Below, in pieces: positions 1-11,495 of a DNA stretch of 64,000 bases. This DNA comes from Mytilus galloprovincialis (taxonomy: Eukaryota; Mollusca; Bivalvia; Mytilida; Mytilidae), in contig NC_134846.1 of NCBI RefSeq assembly GCF_965363235.1, positions 3,415,001-3,479,000 of the forward strand, in the 5' to 3' direction. Both the position numbers and the translations under genes were made by a program. The notes under the pieces were generated by a model. The model was given only the letters and a program-made list of their open reading frames with translations, had not been told where the DNA came from and made no database searches. Numbering within the stretch: the stretch's first letter is position 1; every line of letters begins with the position of its first letter.

Positions 1-1196
1 TTCATTTCAGTTACCTTATTCCTATTGTCACGTTCGTAACCTTCATTTAAGTCGATATCATCATCACAATTGCTGTCAATATCGCTAGCGTCATCGAATA
101 TTTCGTTTTCCCGTGCGGTAGGTTCGGGGCTGTAGAACAGTTCTAAGTTTACATCAAACTTACTACTTGTCAAGTCTCCTTTTTTCTGTGATTTGGCCTG
201 TTGAAGGAAACTTTTGAACCAATTCTTTTCCAAATTTTTACCATATTCTTTTCTAATCTCAAAATTACTTTTGTGTTCCTTCACTACATTCAGTTCATTT
301 GCAGATTCGTTGGCAGACGACACAAGAAACCCCATGTCACCATTTGCTGTTGCACGTCTCAGTGAAATTGAAGCTGGATTTTTACTTCTCTCAATTAAAT
401 CATCTAGTTCTGATTGGTTTGGACGTAACTTTAGTTCTCCTGTGAATCCATGAACTGCTTTCCCCCTACTGTGACGAAAAGCCAAAACTTGTTTCTGATT
501 AGCGTAAACGTCGTGTATTGTTTCTTCAACTCGATCCAGGCTTTTTTCAAGCAGTTCGTTTTCTTTTTCATTGTTCTGTCTTTCGTTTATTCTATCGTTC
601 CTTTTCAGTAACTGAATTGGCGGAAGCTGTTCCAGAGAAATTGAATTATGGTGCGATTTAGAGGCACCAAAGGTCATGCGTTTTTTCATACGATTATCAG
701 TGGACACTTTGTGCAGCGGTGGCAAATTGCATGTTCGATTCGCATACATTTCAGGCATATCTGTTTTTGATCGCTTGAAAGCTTGTTGATAAATATTAGT
801 TTTGTTTGATCTGTTGCCAATACTATCCTTCGTCAAGTTCGAAAATGCACGGCGGAGTTCCATCGCTGTAGTCCGTTCACTGGCTGCACTGTGTTCGTCG
901 ATGAAATATGCTGTTTGTTTTAATCCCGTTGAATTATGTCCGGTACTGATATTGAACTCTGGATTATAAAATCGTCCTGTTGGAGATTTTGATAACTGTT
1001 TGAAATACTCGTTGTCAAAGTTAACAAGTTTTTGCAGTTCTTGATTTGTTAGTCCAATTAATGAATTAGCACGAAGATCGAGAACTTTTTCCGCCTCCTG
1101 CAAATGATTCGATGAACGGCGTTTCTGGAAAATTGCGGTAGATGCTTTAACATTGTCGCCTGTCACAGCTATATTGTTTTTCGTAGTTTTTACCAT
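1..1196 (-). CDS. Uncharacterised protein, 5' exon open to the left edge
   Basis: Read on the minus strand from ATG at 1196, the frame stays open for 398 codons to the window edge, far beyond chance in DNA this AT-rich. An in-frame TAA lies three codons upstream of the ATG, which fixes the start. The product is hydrophilic, rich in Asn, Ser, Lys and Glu, with no signal peptide or membrane segment. A charged Glu/Asn/Lys stretch near residues 200-220 could form a short coiled coil, and residues about 370-390 are strongly acidic (Asp-rich). A good donor (AAG|GTAACT) lies at 13-14, so the exon may end at 15 and the gene continue leftwards out of view. I recognise no family. A disordered scaffold or cytoskeletal protein is possible, but nothing proves it. 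Confidence 0.75.
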   Translation of the reverse strand, partial: MVKTTKNNIAVTGDNVKASTAIFQKRRSSNHLQEAEKVLDLRANSLIGLTNQELQKLVNFDNEYFKQLSKSPTGRFYNPEFNISTGHNSTGLKQTAYFIDEHSAASERTTAMELRRAFSNLTKDSIGNRSNKTNIYQQAFKRSKTDMPEMYANRTCNLPPLHKVSTDNRMKKRMTFGASKSHHNSISLEQLPPIQLLKRNDRINERQNNEKENELLEKSLDRVEETIHDVYANQKQVLAFRHSRGKAVHGFTGELKLRPNQSELDDLIERSKNPASISLRRATANGDMGFLVSSANESANELNVVKEHKSNFEIRKEYGKNLEKNWFKSFLQQAKSQKKGDLTSSKFDVNLELFYSPEPTARENEIFDDASDIDSNCDDDIDLNEGYERDNRNKVTEM

Positions 1197-2004
1197 TTTT
1201 CTTTACTTTTTTCTTAAACTAATTAATTAGTCCTATTGTTGCGACCGTCCAAACCGACATGCCGTTAAGAATGACCAAGCTGTTAAATTGCCGATTGAAA
1301 ATAACTGCATTTTGGGAGACATTTTTATTTGTTACACGTAAAAAGTATATAACACATCCTATCAAATAAAATATTCAATATTGAAATATATTACAAGTTA
1401 ATTAAAAGTTTAGTTTATTTTCTCACACCTCAGATAACACATAGAGAAACGGTGGCATTTGATGCAATATTATAAATGCTTATTACACACATTAATTGAT
1501 TTCATTTTGATCTTAGGAACAAGATAAGTCACTTCAAAAGTAACTTGATGCGATCGATCAGCAAAACATATAGTTACAATGTTTTAGTTTTTCATAAAGC
1601 AAACGTATAATAAAACGAATTAAAATGCTATTTAAAACAAAGATATGAAATCATTTTTATATTTTATTAAAAATGTGTCCGATCCTTATAAATGATCATG
1701 AATTGGCTGTAATATTGTAAGATAGATTTGGTTTCTTCTTTTTAAAAGTAGAATCAAATCACCGTTTATAGAAATGTCTCGTTAATTCAGAATTATGCCG
1801 AGCGGTCGTCCATTTTAGGATTATGCAGAAAGCTTTTAAGTAGCCATGTGGAAACGCACAATAATAGGAACCTCAATGGAAAAAAAACAACACTTTCTAA
1901 ATTTTATGAATACAAATATTTCCCCTGTAGCAATTTCGTTAAAAACCAAAGCGCTGTAAGCGCTGAGGGCAGTTAACCAAAAACCAGGCAAACGTAATTA
2001 TGTG
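1197..2004. other. Intergenic, upstream of the left-edge gene
   Basis: AT-rich sequence with stops in all frames and no repeat I can define. It should hold the promoter of the minus-strand gene starting at 1196. A TATA-like string (TTATATAC on the minus strand, near 1345-1352) is present but is weak evidence. Confidence 0.4.
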
Positions 2005-2159
2005 CAGTGGCGGATCCAGAAATTTTCATAAGTGGGGGCCCACTGCCTGCCTAACAGGGGACCTGCTCCAGTCATGCTTCAGTGATTCCCTATATAATCA
2101 ACCAAATTTTTTCTCAAAAATGGAAGGGGGCACTGAAAAACCCTCTAAATCCGCCTCTG
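2005..2159. mobile_element. Short MITE with CAGTGGCGGATCCA-type ends
   Basis: The left end reads CAGTGGCGGATCCAGA and the reverse complement of the right end reads CAGAGGCGGATTTAGA, an imperfect 16-bp terminal inverted repeat. The element is bounded on both sides by an exact ATGTG (2000-2004 and 2160-2164), the target-site duplication. At 155 bp it has no coding capacity. CAGTGGCGG-like ends recall hAT elements, but those normally make 8-bp duplications, so the superfamily is open. A decayed relative lies at 24112-24190. Confidence 0.75.
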
Positions 2160-2548
2160 ATGTGGCATTAAACATTCATATATTGTATATTGTACATTTA
2201 TGTTTATCAAATGAATTAATTATTTAGGCAAATAATTTATATGTTATCAAGGTTTCAATAGCAATGAAATTATAAATGTATATTTTTTATGGTGAGTCTG
2301 CAGTGGTACAAGTTCGCAATGATTGTAGTTGTTCTAGTTGGTAGTTAACGTTGGTTTTAGTTGACTGTTCTAGTAGTACGTGTTGACTTAGTACGAACAT
2401 GTAATAGTATGAATGGACTGGTTTCCCTGTAAAGAAAACTGAGTATGTGTTCTATAGTACAATAGTTATGCGACACAAATCAGACAAATGTTCACCACTG
2501 CAAGGATCAAAGGTGAGGTCTGACTGACCTGCCCATAGTAAATGTAAA

Positions 2549-3032
2549 TGATTTGTTATATTGTCCCATACATGAATATATATGGTTTAGGGGTGGGGAT
2601 CTCGAGGGTTTTCAAGTTCTCAAACAGGAAGGGATAGGATGACCCCAGGGACTTCCCCTATATTTCATTTGATTTGTTATATTGTCCCATACATGAATAT
2701 ATATGGTTTAGGGGTGGGGATCTCATCGGTTTCCAAGTTCTCAAACAGGAGGGGGTAGGGGGACTCCCCCTATATTTCATTTAATTAGTTATATTGACCC
2801 ATACATGAATATATATTGTTTAGGGGTGGGGATCTCGACCGTTTCGTAAGTTCCCAAACAGGAGGGGTGGGTCACCCCATGGACTCCCCTTATATTTCAT
2901 TTGATTAGTTATATATATAGTCCCATACATGAATGTATATGGTTGAGAGGTGGGGATCTCATCCGTTTCAAAGTTATCAAACAGGAGGGGGTAGAGTGGC
3001 CCAAAGGACGCCACCTGTATATCATATGATTT
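2549..3032. repeat. Tandem array, four units of 112-126 bp
   Basis: Units begin at 2549, 2670, 2782 and 2902 with TGATTTGTTATATTGTCCCA or a close variant, and each contains a G-rich core (GGGGTGGGGATCTC) and an AGGAGGGGG-like block. The last unit ends near 3030. The copies differ by small indels, so the array is moderately old. The open frame across it at 2820-3014 on the minus strand is a by-product of the repeat. Confidence 0.85.
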
Positions 3033-3708
3033 GCCTACATTCAGGTAGTTATTTGTGAAAATAAAGTAAGAATCTTCCAGCTACTTTAACTGACCCTTCA
3101 AAATTGAGAAAAAAAAATTACCCCTTCAAAATTGCAGTAATATGTTTACACTTTAAAAGCATCTTACATGCATTATCAACATTTATCACTAATAAAGAAA
3201 ATTTATACTGTGACCAGGAACATATATAATGTTAGATATACTGTTCCCAGCTATCACATTGTATTGGATTTTGACATTAAAATTTGTCAAAAGTAATTTT
3301 GAGTTTCTGTTTAAAATATTTTCTGCTTTTTTTTTCTTTTACATATATCTTTTGGTTTTCAATTCTAGTGTTTATATTCATTTACCATGCATAGATGTAT
3401 TTTGTCACCTGCCTGGATTCGCCCAAAACCCGGAATTACCCTTATCCGCTTCCGGAATCGGATCCGAAATTGTAATTGTCTTTTCACGGCAGCCATTGTC
3501 ATTGTGTTCCAATGTTGTTTTAGTCAGTCAGGTACGATTTTACTCGTATTAGGTAACACATTTGTTGTCGGCGATTTTCTGTATATAGCTAGCGATTGAA
3601 CAAAATTGACATCGCTGTCATGAATAATAATGATTAAAATAAGTTTTGAGATCGTTTATTTGGAGACTTTGGCGAAAAGGTTTGCAAAGCTATTTTTATT
3701 TTCTTTCA
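3033..3708. other. Intergenic, nothing recognised
   Basis: Short overlapping frames occur at 3229-3599 but have no splice context, codon bias or family resemblance. No repeat or RNA gene was seen. Confidence 0.4.
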
Positions 3709-3715
3709 AGTGGAA

Positions 3716-3750
3716 CTGAGACTACTATAAATGTGATATAGTTGTCTCAG
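3716..3750. mobile_element. 35-bp palindromic insertion with 7-bp target duplication
   Basis: The arms CTGAGACTACTATA and TATAGTTGTCTCAG pair with one mismatch around a 7-nt centre. AGTGGAA lies immediately on both sides (3709-3715 and 3751-3757), an exact 7-bp duplication. The terminal sequence is the same as in the copy at 11405-11437, which also has its own 7-bp duplication. Confidence 0.75.
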
Positions 3751-3757
3751 AGTGGAA

Positions 3758-5243
3758 GGCCCGTCGGGCGCGGCTAGTAACCAAGTCGAAAGTGGAAGGT
3801 CGCGGATCTCGGACCACCGCTAATTTGAACCCCTGCCTCCAAATTGAAAAGATACGAATTTCGTCTTCTAATTTGAAATTGCCGCCAACAGCATGAACAG
3901 TTGAAATTATTATATAATAGACTACTGACGTAGTTGTACTACGTATTGACGACAAACAATATTCCTACGACTTTTGCCAAACTACTTGTCTTAAAAGATT
4001 TTCGGCGATTAAATATTTCGTACTAATGTTTTTTTGACATCTTAGCCAAAAGCACAGGCAATAATAAACTACATAAGAATTCCTAATGAGCACTACTTCC
4101 TATGTGCAACTTCAAAAGTTTTGGGTGATTCGACGATCATTTAAGGTTTTTCTAGTCATATTTTTTGTAATCCAGAATTAAAAGTATTAAAAAAGTGTTC
4201 AATTAGTTATATATAACATAGTAGCCAGATAGATAATAACAATGGCCAGTATTTTTAATAGCATTTATTGGGTAGACCACAAATCTAGGGGGCTCGCATA
4301 ATGCAGATTAACTGCATAAAAACGACCTAATAAACGGTCTTTTTCCGTAACGGCTAATTCTGGTAAAACAAACCTGACAAAGTGAATTCCAAGACTTTTA
4401 AAAATGTTGTTGTGAAAACATAGTTTAAACCAATTTTAATATTTGTATCTATTCCTACAAAATAAATTTTCCGTAATCATAGACTAAATTTTGTAAAAGC
4501 CATATAGGTGTCAAGGTTTTAAAAGAATACAACACAAACTGCCTTCAATTTACTTAAAACTTTTCTTGTCAATCGTCTACGGACAGGACAGAAAATATCA
4601 TTGGCCCCCCTTTTTTTTCATTTTTCAAGTTCTGTTTTAGAAAGCTACTTATTCTGTTAAAATATTTCACGAGATTTGAAGTTTGTTTAGATGATTTTCA
4701 AAACCACTAATTTTAGCAACTGGGTGAGGTGAGGGGGTAAACTTTCTGTTATTATTTAAATATTGTAATTATTATTCACTTTGCAGGTGTTCCGTACAAC
4801 TAATTTTGAGTTTTTTAGTGCCTGCGACAACATGACCCATGATGTACACATGATGCATAGAAATCTAGCGATTGACAGCATTTATTCTATGAATGCTAAA
4901 TACTGAAATGCATATATCTGCATTTTCTGCAAAAGTGATGCAGACGCAGAAGAAACACGCGTTATGTTCAGTTTTTGTCTCTTGTGGCAGCACCTTACTG
5001 GTGCCATGCAGACAGACTTAAAAGAAATTTACCAACAAGCACTGGCACAGGCACTGGTTTTGTCACGTTCGTTTTAGCAGTTTGTTGTTGTTGGGTATTA
5101 CTTTTTGTTTCAAAACTAATAGGAAAAGTTCAGAATGTCAATATTTTATATGGGTTAATTTGTATGCTTTGCTTATGCATGGGTATTATATGTTTTTTTA
5201 AAAGACGTAATTTTAGTCTTCGTATTAAAGAAAAATGTACTAG
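3758..5243. other. Intergenic, nothing recognised
   Basis: AT-rich sequence. A 105-residue frame at 4975-5292 has a hydrophobic stretch, but it runs into the MITE at 5252 and shows no homology I recognise, so I do not call it a gene. Confidence 0.4.
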
Positions 5244-5251
5244 TATCAATT

Positions 5252-5513
5252 GGGCACAGGACGTTTGCGATTTTTTACCTGTTAAACGATAGGACATTTG
5301 TGCTTCAAATACTATGGACATTTCCGCTTTTTTGGCAGGTCAAACATGCGGGTCCCAAGTCCGGATAAAAGAGGAGGATAGTCATAAAAACCAAATATTG
5401 CAAAAGCGCAAATGTCCTATGTAAAAAGCGCAAATGTCCTATGATTTAAAGCGCAAGTGTCCAAAACAAATAAGCGCAAATGTCCTATTAAAAAGCGCAA
5501 ACGTCCTGCGCCA
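5252..5513. mobile_element. MITE with GCGC-rich ends and internal GCGCAAATGTCCTAT repeats
   Basis: The left end GGCACAGGACGTTTGCG mirrors the right end CGCAAACGTCCTGCGCC with one mismatch. TATCAATT occurs on both sides (5244-5251 and 5514-5521), an 8-bp target duplication as hAT elements make. The right half (5402-5511) carries five copies of a motif close to GCGCAAATGTCCTAT, itself resembling the terminus. A central block near 5350 (CCCAAGTCCGGATAAA) recurs in a related element at 41900-42536. Confidence 0.7.
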
Positions 5514-5521
5514 TATCAATT

Positions 5522-7555
5522 TTAATATTTATGCTTTATATTAGACTTCCTATTAAAGAAAAAAGTACAAGTATCAATTTTGATAGTTATGCTTTTTTGT
5601 CAGTTAAATATTTTAAAAGGACACGTTTTTGGAGACTACTTAATATTGTTAAAGTATAGAATATCAATGTATATTCATGTTTTGTATAAATGTTAACTTT
5701 AAAGAAGACATATTGGTAAATAGATTTCTTATTAAAGTGTACGTTTTTATAGTCTATTCTTAATTTATATACTTCAATTTTAAACATAAATAAGACCGGC
5801 AATATAGCTAAACTCTATATAAATCGCTATTTTACCAGAGCTGGCAAAATAGCGCCAAAAACGGGCCTTACGAAAAACAATCCTTTACGAAAGTAAAAAG
5901 AAATAAAATAATATAAGAAATTTTACGGTTAGATGTTTATTTTTCGTTCGTTTTTTGAACATTAAAGGGAAATTCCGCGATTTTTTACTTATCATCTAAT
6001 TATGTTCATCTTAACATAAAAAACACATTTGCAAAGTTTTAAATTTATATTCCTTCTAATAACGGAGAAAATCAAGTATTTGTAACTTTTTTGGTTGAAT
6101 TCTCGAGTGGGTCGTGACGTATTAGCCCGATTTATTGAATTCTGGGAAAAAATAAAATCTGTTTAACTCTTATAGCTTATCGACAATATACGTAATTAAA
6201 AGCGCACAGCTGACGAATGGTCGAAGTTATTAACCACAATATAAGAATGAACGAAAATGAATATGCATATACCGTTTTGTATTGATTGAATTAAACTCCT
6301 ATAAAATTATCTCTAGTAAATGTTTTTGAATAAATTAAATTAATTATTGTTGAGATTTTTTTCATAAAATATTTATTGAACATTTTTACTGATATTGAAC
6401 TGAAAATATTTCAGTTCTTTTTACCGTTATTGTTTTGATAATCATTTCAATGCAACTAATGTGTGAGCAGAGTGTGTATATTATTTTGTAAAGGTCACTG
6501 TATATTTCTCGGCTTGAGGTCAATTCGTTTACCTTGTAGCTATTTAGCCGCAGGTGTGAGTTCAAGCGTACACAGGTATAAATGTTGTTATTTGGAAAGG
6601 ATAAACAGAAAGGATTAGAAAGAGTATGCTGTCACGATGTCAATACACTAAGATTTAATACACGATGAGAATAAAGATACAATAATTAAATTGTGTAAAT
6701 TAATTGAAAATAAAATTCAGATTCGTAATTCCGAAAGTGTATAAAAATAAAAGGAAACAATTTTTGATTACTTTCTTAGCGGCAATTGGCGTAAAGATTC
6801 AAATATGAAGCAAAAAATAGTAGTTTTAATCTTTTATAAAAACTAAATGCAATATTACCCAATTTGATATACCATTGTACATCTGTTTGATATCATTGAC
6901 TTTACCGGAATTTCTTAACTTGTATTCAAATCTGGCTGTGTATAAATGCTAATAAAACTATTGCAATTTTAAAGTTTTTAATTGACAAAAAAATACAACA
7001 TACAACATGCATGATTTTTTTTTAGTTTCTTTTTAACATTTTATTCTTACATAATTAAATTCATTTGACAATCATTTACACGAACTTTTTGTGAAAAGAA
7101 TATCAATTATCTAAGCTAAGGCATTATTTCTTTTGAGGATTTTTGAGGATTTTTTTTTTAAATTCTATGATAATATTTGTGCAATGTTGAACATGATAGC
7201 CGTCATTAATCCAAATAAGTAATACAGTAGTTGTAATAAAAGTTATATTTTAGTCATGCATAACTGATATTGACGAATTTATAATAGTTCGTCCATGCAT
7301 CGTTGTTCTTGAAACAATCATTATTAGTATACATGTAAGTTTCCTGACGTATAAGAGCCATTGAGGATGAGCTCCAGAGAAATCAGACTAGTGGCGTTTC
7401 GTTCGTTTGTTTGTTGGGAAAGTAGAGGAAATGCAACCGCTTGTACAGACAAGAGTGCACACGCTGAAATGTCTCGCCTTCTATACTAATCATTGATATT
7501 ATGTTGATAGTCCTAAGTATAAAGCTTTATTACAACTGTCTCATAAACTTAACAT
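5522..7555. other. Intergenic, only a short hairpin seen
   Basis: AT-rich, no convincing gene. At 5825-5854 an inverted repeat (CGCTATTTT / AAAATAGCG) could fold. The rest shows no repeat that I could delimit. Confidence 0.4.
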
Positions 7556-8684
7556 TAACCAAGATAACTAAACACAGACCAATGAACCATGAAAATGAGG
7601 TCAAGGTCAGATGAACCATGCCAGGCAGACATGTACAGCTAACAATGCTTTTATACAACATATATAGTTGACCTATTACTTATAGTTTAAGAAAAATAGA
7701 CCAAAACACAAAAAATTAACACTGTGCAATGAACCGTGAAAATGAGGTCATGGTCAAAAGAAACCTGCGCTACTGACATAAAGATCATAAAATATTTCCA
7801 TACACAAAATATAGTTGACCTATGGCATATAGTATTAGATAAATAGACCAAAACTCAAAAACTTAACTTTGACCATTGAACCATGAAAATGACGTCAAGG
7901 TCACATGAAATCTGCCCGCTAGACATGTACACCTTACAATCATTCCATACAACAAATATAGTAGACCTATTGCATATAGTATGAAAAAAACAGACCAAAA
8001 CACAAAAATTTAACTATAACCACTGAACCATGAAAATGAGGTCAAGGTCACATGACATCTGCCCGCTAGACATGTACACCTTACAATCATTCCATACAAC
8101 AAATACAGTAGACCTATTGCATATAGTATGAAAAAAACAGACCAAAACACAAAAATTTAACTATAACCACTGAACCATGAAAATGAGGTCAAGGTCAGAT
8201 GACACCTGCCAGTTGGACATGTACACCTTACAGTCCTTCCATACACCGAATATACAAGCCCTATTGCTTATAGTATCTGAGATACGTACTTGACCACCAA
8301 AACTTAACCTTGTTCACTGATCCATGAAATGAGGTCGAGGTCAAGTGAAAACTGTCTGACAGACATGAGGACCTTGCAAGGTACGCACATATCAAATATA
8401 GATATCCTATTACTTATAATAAGAGAGAATTCAACATTACAAAAAATCTGAACTTTTTTTTCAAGTGGTCACTGAACCATGAAAATGAGGTCAAGGACAT
8501 TGGACATGTGACTGACGGAAACTTCGTAGCATGAGGCATCTATATACAAAGTATGAAGCATCCAGGTCTTCCACCTTCTAAAATATAAAGCTTTTAAGAA
8601 GTTAGCTAACACCGCCGCCGCCGCCGCCACCGCCGGATCACTATCCCTATGTCGAGCTTTCTGCAACAAAAGTTGCAGGCTCAA
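7556..8684. mobile_element. Tandem-core repeat element (seven ~147-bp units, CCG tract, terminal hairpin)
   Basis: Seven diverged units each contain CCATGAAAATGAGGTCAAGG or a variant, near 7588, 7731, 7881, 8026, 8174, 8323 and 8475. They are followed by a (CCG)n tract at 8611-8636 and then by a hairpin-forming end near 8661-8678 (CTGCAAC / GTTGCAG). I recognise this repeat as widespread in molluscs. The order of tandem core, microsatellite and hairpin terminus recalls the pearl or Helitron-like non-autonomous elements of bivalves. The minus-strand frame over 8469-8687 is spurious. Confidence 0.75.
8611..8636. repeat. (CCG)n microsatellite
   Basis: Nearly uninterrupted CCG triplets, GC-rich against the surrounding AT-rich DNA. 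It is part of the tandem-core element. Confidence 0.9.
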
Positions 8685-10857
8685 CAATAAACGACAGAAT
8701 TACCATACAAGCATTTATAGTCAACACAATCAGAAAGAGTTCCCATCGTTAGACGGGGAATATGAAGGCTTCCAAGAATGAACAAGTGACATGTTTAACT
8801 CTGTACAGTTAGAAAACAGACTATCGACATCGACCGCTTGTTCTTAATATTTGAAACTGTATGCATATATATACGTATACGTTTATGATATATATAGTGA
8901 TGAGTTCTTGCGTCTGACAAAAACTAAATTCCTTCAAGGTTATATCTTGCCATACGTTTATATTGGTTTGTAAGGTGATTACTCACAATCGTTATTTGAA
9001 AATCCTGTTTGTGAGATGTAGATTCATTTCAATACAGAAATTTCGTCTATATATTTCACAAGTGTATAACACGGAGAAGCTCTGAAGGTCCATTACTCCA
9101 ATTTTGTTTGGGTGTGAACCATCGATGTTTACAGCAATATCACAGAATAAGATGATGATGGTAGAAAGAACTATGGGCGTCATGTGGCAAATATTACATG
9201 CATATCGGACAATGAGTTGTCAATCTGTATGAAAAGATTTCCAATACAACCATATTATTGAGAAGGAATGTTTACATGCTATACTCTCGTACTAGTATTA
9301 CAGGGTTCTTGTGGCGTTCACCTTAGACACACATCTTTTTAACGATGTTTAAAAAAAAGACAGAACCAATTTAATGTCATATTTCCCTATTTTTTAAATA
9401 TAACTAAAAGTCTTTTATCTGACAAGAATACCCCTATTTAGCGAACAAGTAATTTATTCTTTTTTCTGTTATTGAATACCAAGAAAGAAAATAAATCCCG
9501 AAATTAATTTGAAACTTTGATACTCAAAAGTTTCCCAGCAAAATATTCACATTCCCTGGGGATAATTAGTGTTCGTCCAGTGGCATATATAACAATTGTG
9601 ATGACGAATTACTTCCTTTGTTCGAGAACAATCTTATTGAAATATAAATCTGTGATTTTACTAGGTCCACAGCTTCAATGAACCAAAGCAAAAGTTATAC
9701 ATCGACCTGTATTTAAATCAAATTGGTTCTCTTTTTCTTCTGGTATACAATAGTCTATCGACATTCGATGATTACATACTGTTGGCATACGTGGACTAGT
9801 CTATTTACAACACTTTTACCCCTATTTATTCAAAATATATGTTTTTTTCTTATGTTCAATGTATACATGTATATATTTTAAATTGCGCTATAGTTCCGTA
9901 ACTTTCTATCCAGTCGTATAAACGAATCGTCGGCAAGTGCGTACATTTTTTTAAATCAATATTTCTGGTCTGTTCCAATCTGTCCTTCACTATTGACAAT
10001 GACTATATATTACATTTTCCCAAATTCACCCTTGGAAAAAATATTTAAATAGATTTTAATTTCATCAAATCTTATTTTTTGGGTATTATTTATATGTTTA
10101 TGAATTATATTCTTTACACCAGAAATGTTATTTATAAACAAGCGTATGAGTTTAGTAATGACAAGTAAGACAGAGTTGTATATTATTCATCTGATAGTTC
10201 AAAATGGAAAGTTATAAGTTATAAGTTATCAGCCGTGTACACTGATCAATACCTACAGAAGTGAAACGATGCATGAACTTGCAAGCCCGACAGGAAATCG
10301 CTTGAATACCTGGAAGTGTCACCTCACACCCCTCACAATACCTTTGGAAGTAATACCTTTAGCCATGCTGGTGACCAGAGGAGGGAAGATCAAAATATAT
10401 TTGTTTATTACTTTAAAGAATTATGAACAAATTAGATTTTCGAAAACAATTTTCACGGAACACTTATTTATGATTTCAACTTTGACTTTTCACCTAATTC
10501 CAATATCAACAGTTTAAAAACAACAGACCATGGTAATTTAAAAAAAGTAAGAATATTTTTCGTATCAAGTTAGTTAGTCGGATAAAATAACCGTGCGGTT
10601 GACAAGATATCGACACGCAATTACGACTACATCGGTTACTGTAGTTTTGTTTCTTTGTGGTTTATAGACATATCGTTTTTATTAATCGGGAAAGAAGACA
10701 AAATGGCGGATCGCAGAGAATTGATACTCTAAAATTTAAAATCGATGGTGATCGCTTATCTAGCGGAATAAAACTTTAATATCTATGAATTTGAGCATTT
10801 TTATACAGAATGAACATAATATCAATTTTTGATTTTTTTGCGAAGTTTCCCTTTAAT
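8685..10857. other. Intergenic, nothing recognised
   Basis: No gene-like frame with splice context, no RNA gene and no delimitable repeat. The short frames at 8992-9183 and 10269-10517 have ordinary AT-rich composition and no family resemblance. Confidence 0.4.
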
Positions 10858-11046
10858 TAGGTCGTTAGTTTTCTCGTTTAGAATATTTTACATTTGTGAT
10901 TTCAGGTCTGTAACAGCTGACTATGCAGTATGACTTTTGATCATTGTTGAAGGCCGTCCTGTGACCTATAGCTGTTAATTACTGTGTCAGTTAGTCTCTT
11001 ATGAAGAATTGTCCTATTAGCTATAATACCACATCTTCTTTTTTTT
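10858..11046 (-). repeat. Family M dispersed repeat, reverse orientation
   Basis: Matches 57952-58136 over about 185 bp: GTTAGTTTTCTCGTTT, GCTGACTATGC, TTGTTGAAGGCCG and a final ACCACATCTTCTTTT occur in the same order. Family M is named here by its other end, AGAAGATGTGGTATGA, so this copy is in reverse orientation. I recognise it as a common mussel repeat. Confidence 0.8.
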
Positions 11047-11340
11047 TTATATTTAATGAAATTTAATGAAAATTGTAGAAAAAAATCTTTTAAAAATTAA
11101 ATTTATCAGATTATCTTAATAAGCTTTTTAATTGTCTTAATTTCATGTGAACTTTTTTCCTGCGACTTTTTCCATGACCCTAGGCCTTTTCTATATTTTA
11201 ACAAACGTAAATGCTAAACCAACTAACAACTGACCGCCTTGTGTTAAGTTAAACTTATAATTATCAATAGAACATGCCAATATAAAGGGGGGTTAATTTT
11301 TGGGAAGGGCGGGGCAGTTCACAACAGCGTAGTGCAAAAA

Positions 11341-11495
11341 GTCAATTTGCATATTGACGTTTTGTAACTTGTCAATTAATAAATTGTCAATTTGTATATT
11401 GATGCTGAGACTACTATATGTGTTATAGTAGTCTCAGATTGATGTTTTGTAACTTGTCGATTCCTAAATTGTCAATTTGTATATTGTGAATTTGT
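11341..11495. repeat. Short AT-rich tandem repeat, interrupted by a palindrome
   Basis: About three copies of a unit near 45 bp containing GTCAATTTGTATATTGATG and TTTTGTAACTTGTC. The 33-bp palindrome at 11405-11437 splits one unit cleanly, which gives an independent view of the empty site. Confidence 0.7.
11405..11437. mobile_element. 33-bp perfect palindromic insertion with 7-bp target duplication
   Basis: CTGAGACTACTATA and its exact reverse complement TATAGTAGTCTCAG flank the 5-nt centre TGTGT. ATTGATG is present on both sides (11398-11404 and 11438-11444). It lies inside a tandem repeat, and removing the palindrome plus one ATTGATG restores the unit. No known mobile unit this short comes to mind; it may be an extreme deletion derivative. 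See 3716-3750 and 23907-23966. Confidence 0.8.

Noticed and set aside
3229-3599. Two overlapping plus-strand frames
   Set aside because: No splice context, no domain and ordinary AT-rich composition.
4975-5292. 105-residue frame with a hydrophobic segment
   Set aside because: It runs into the MITE at 5252, shows no family resemblance, and half of it duplicates flanking sequence at 5536-5580.
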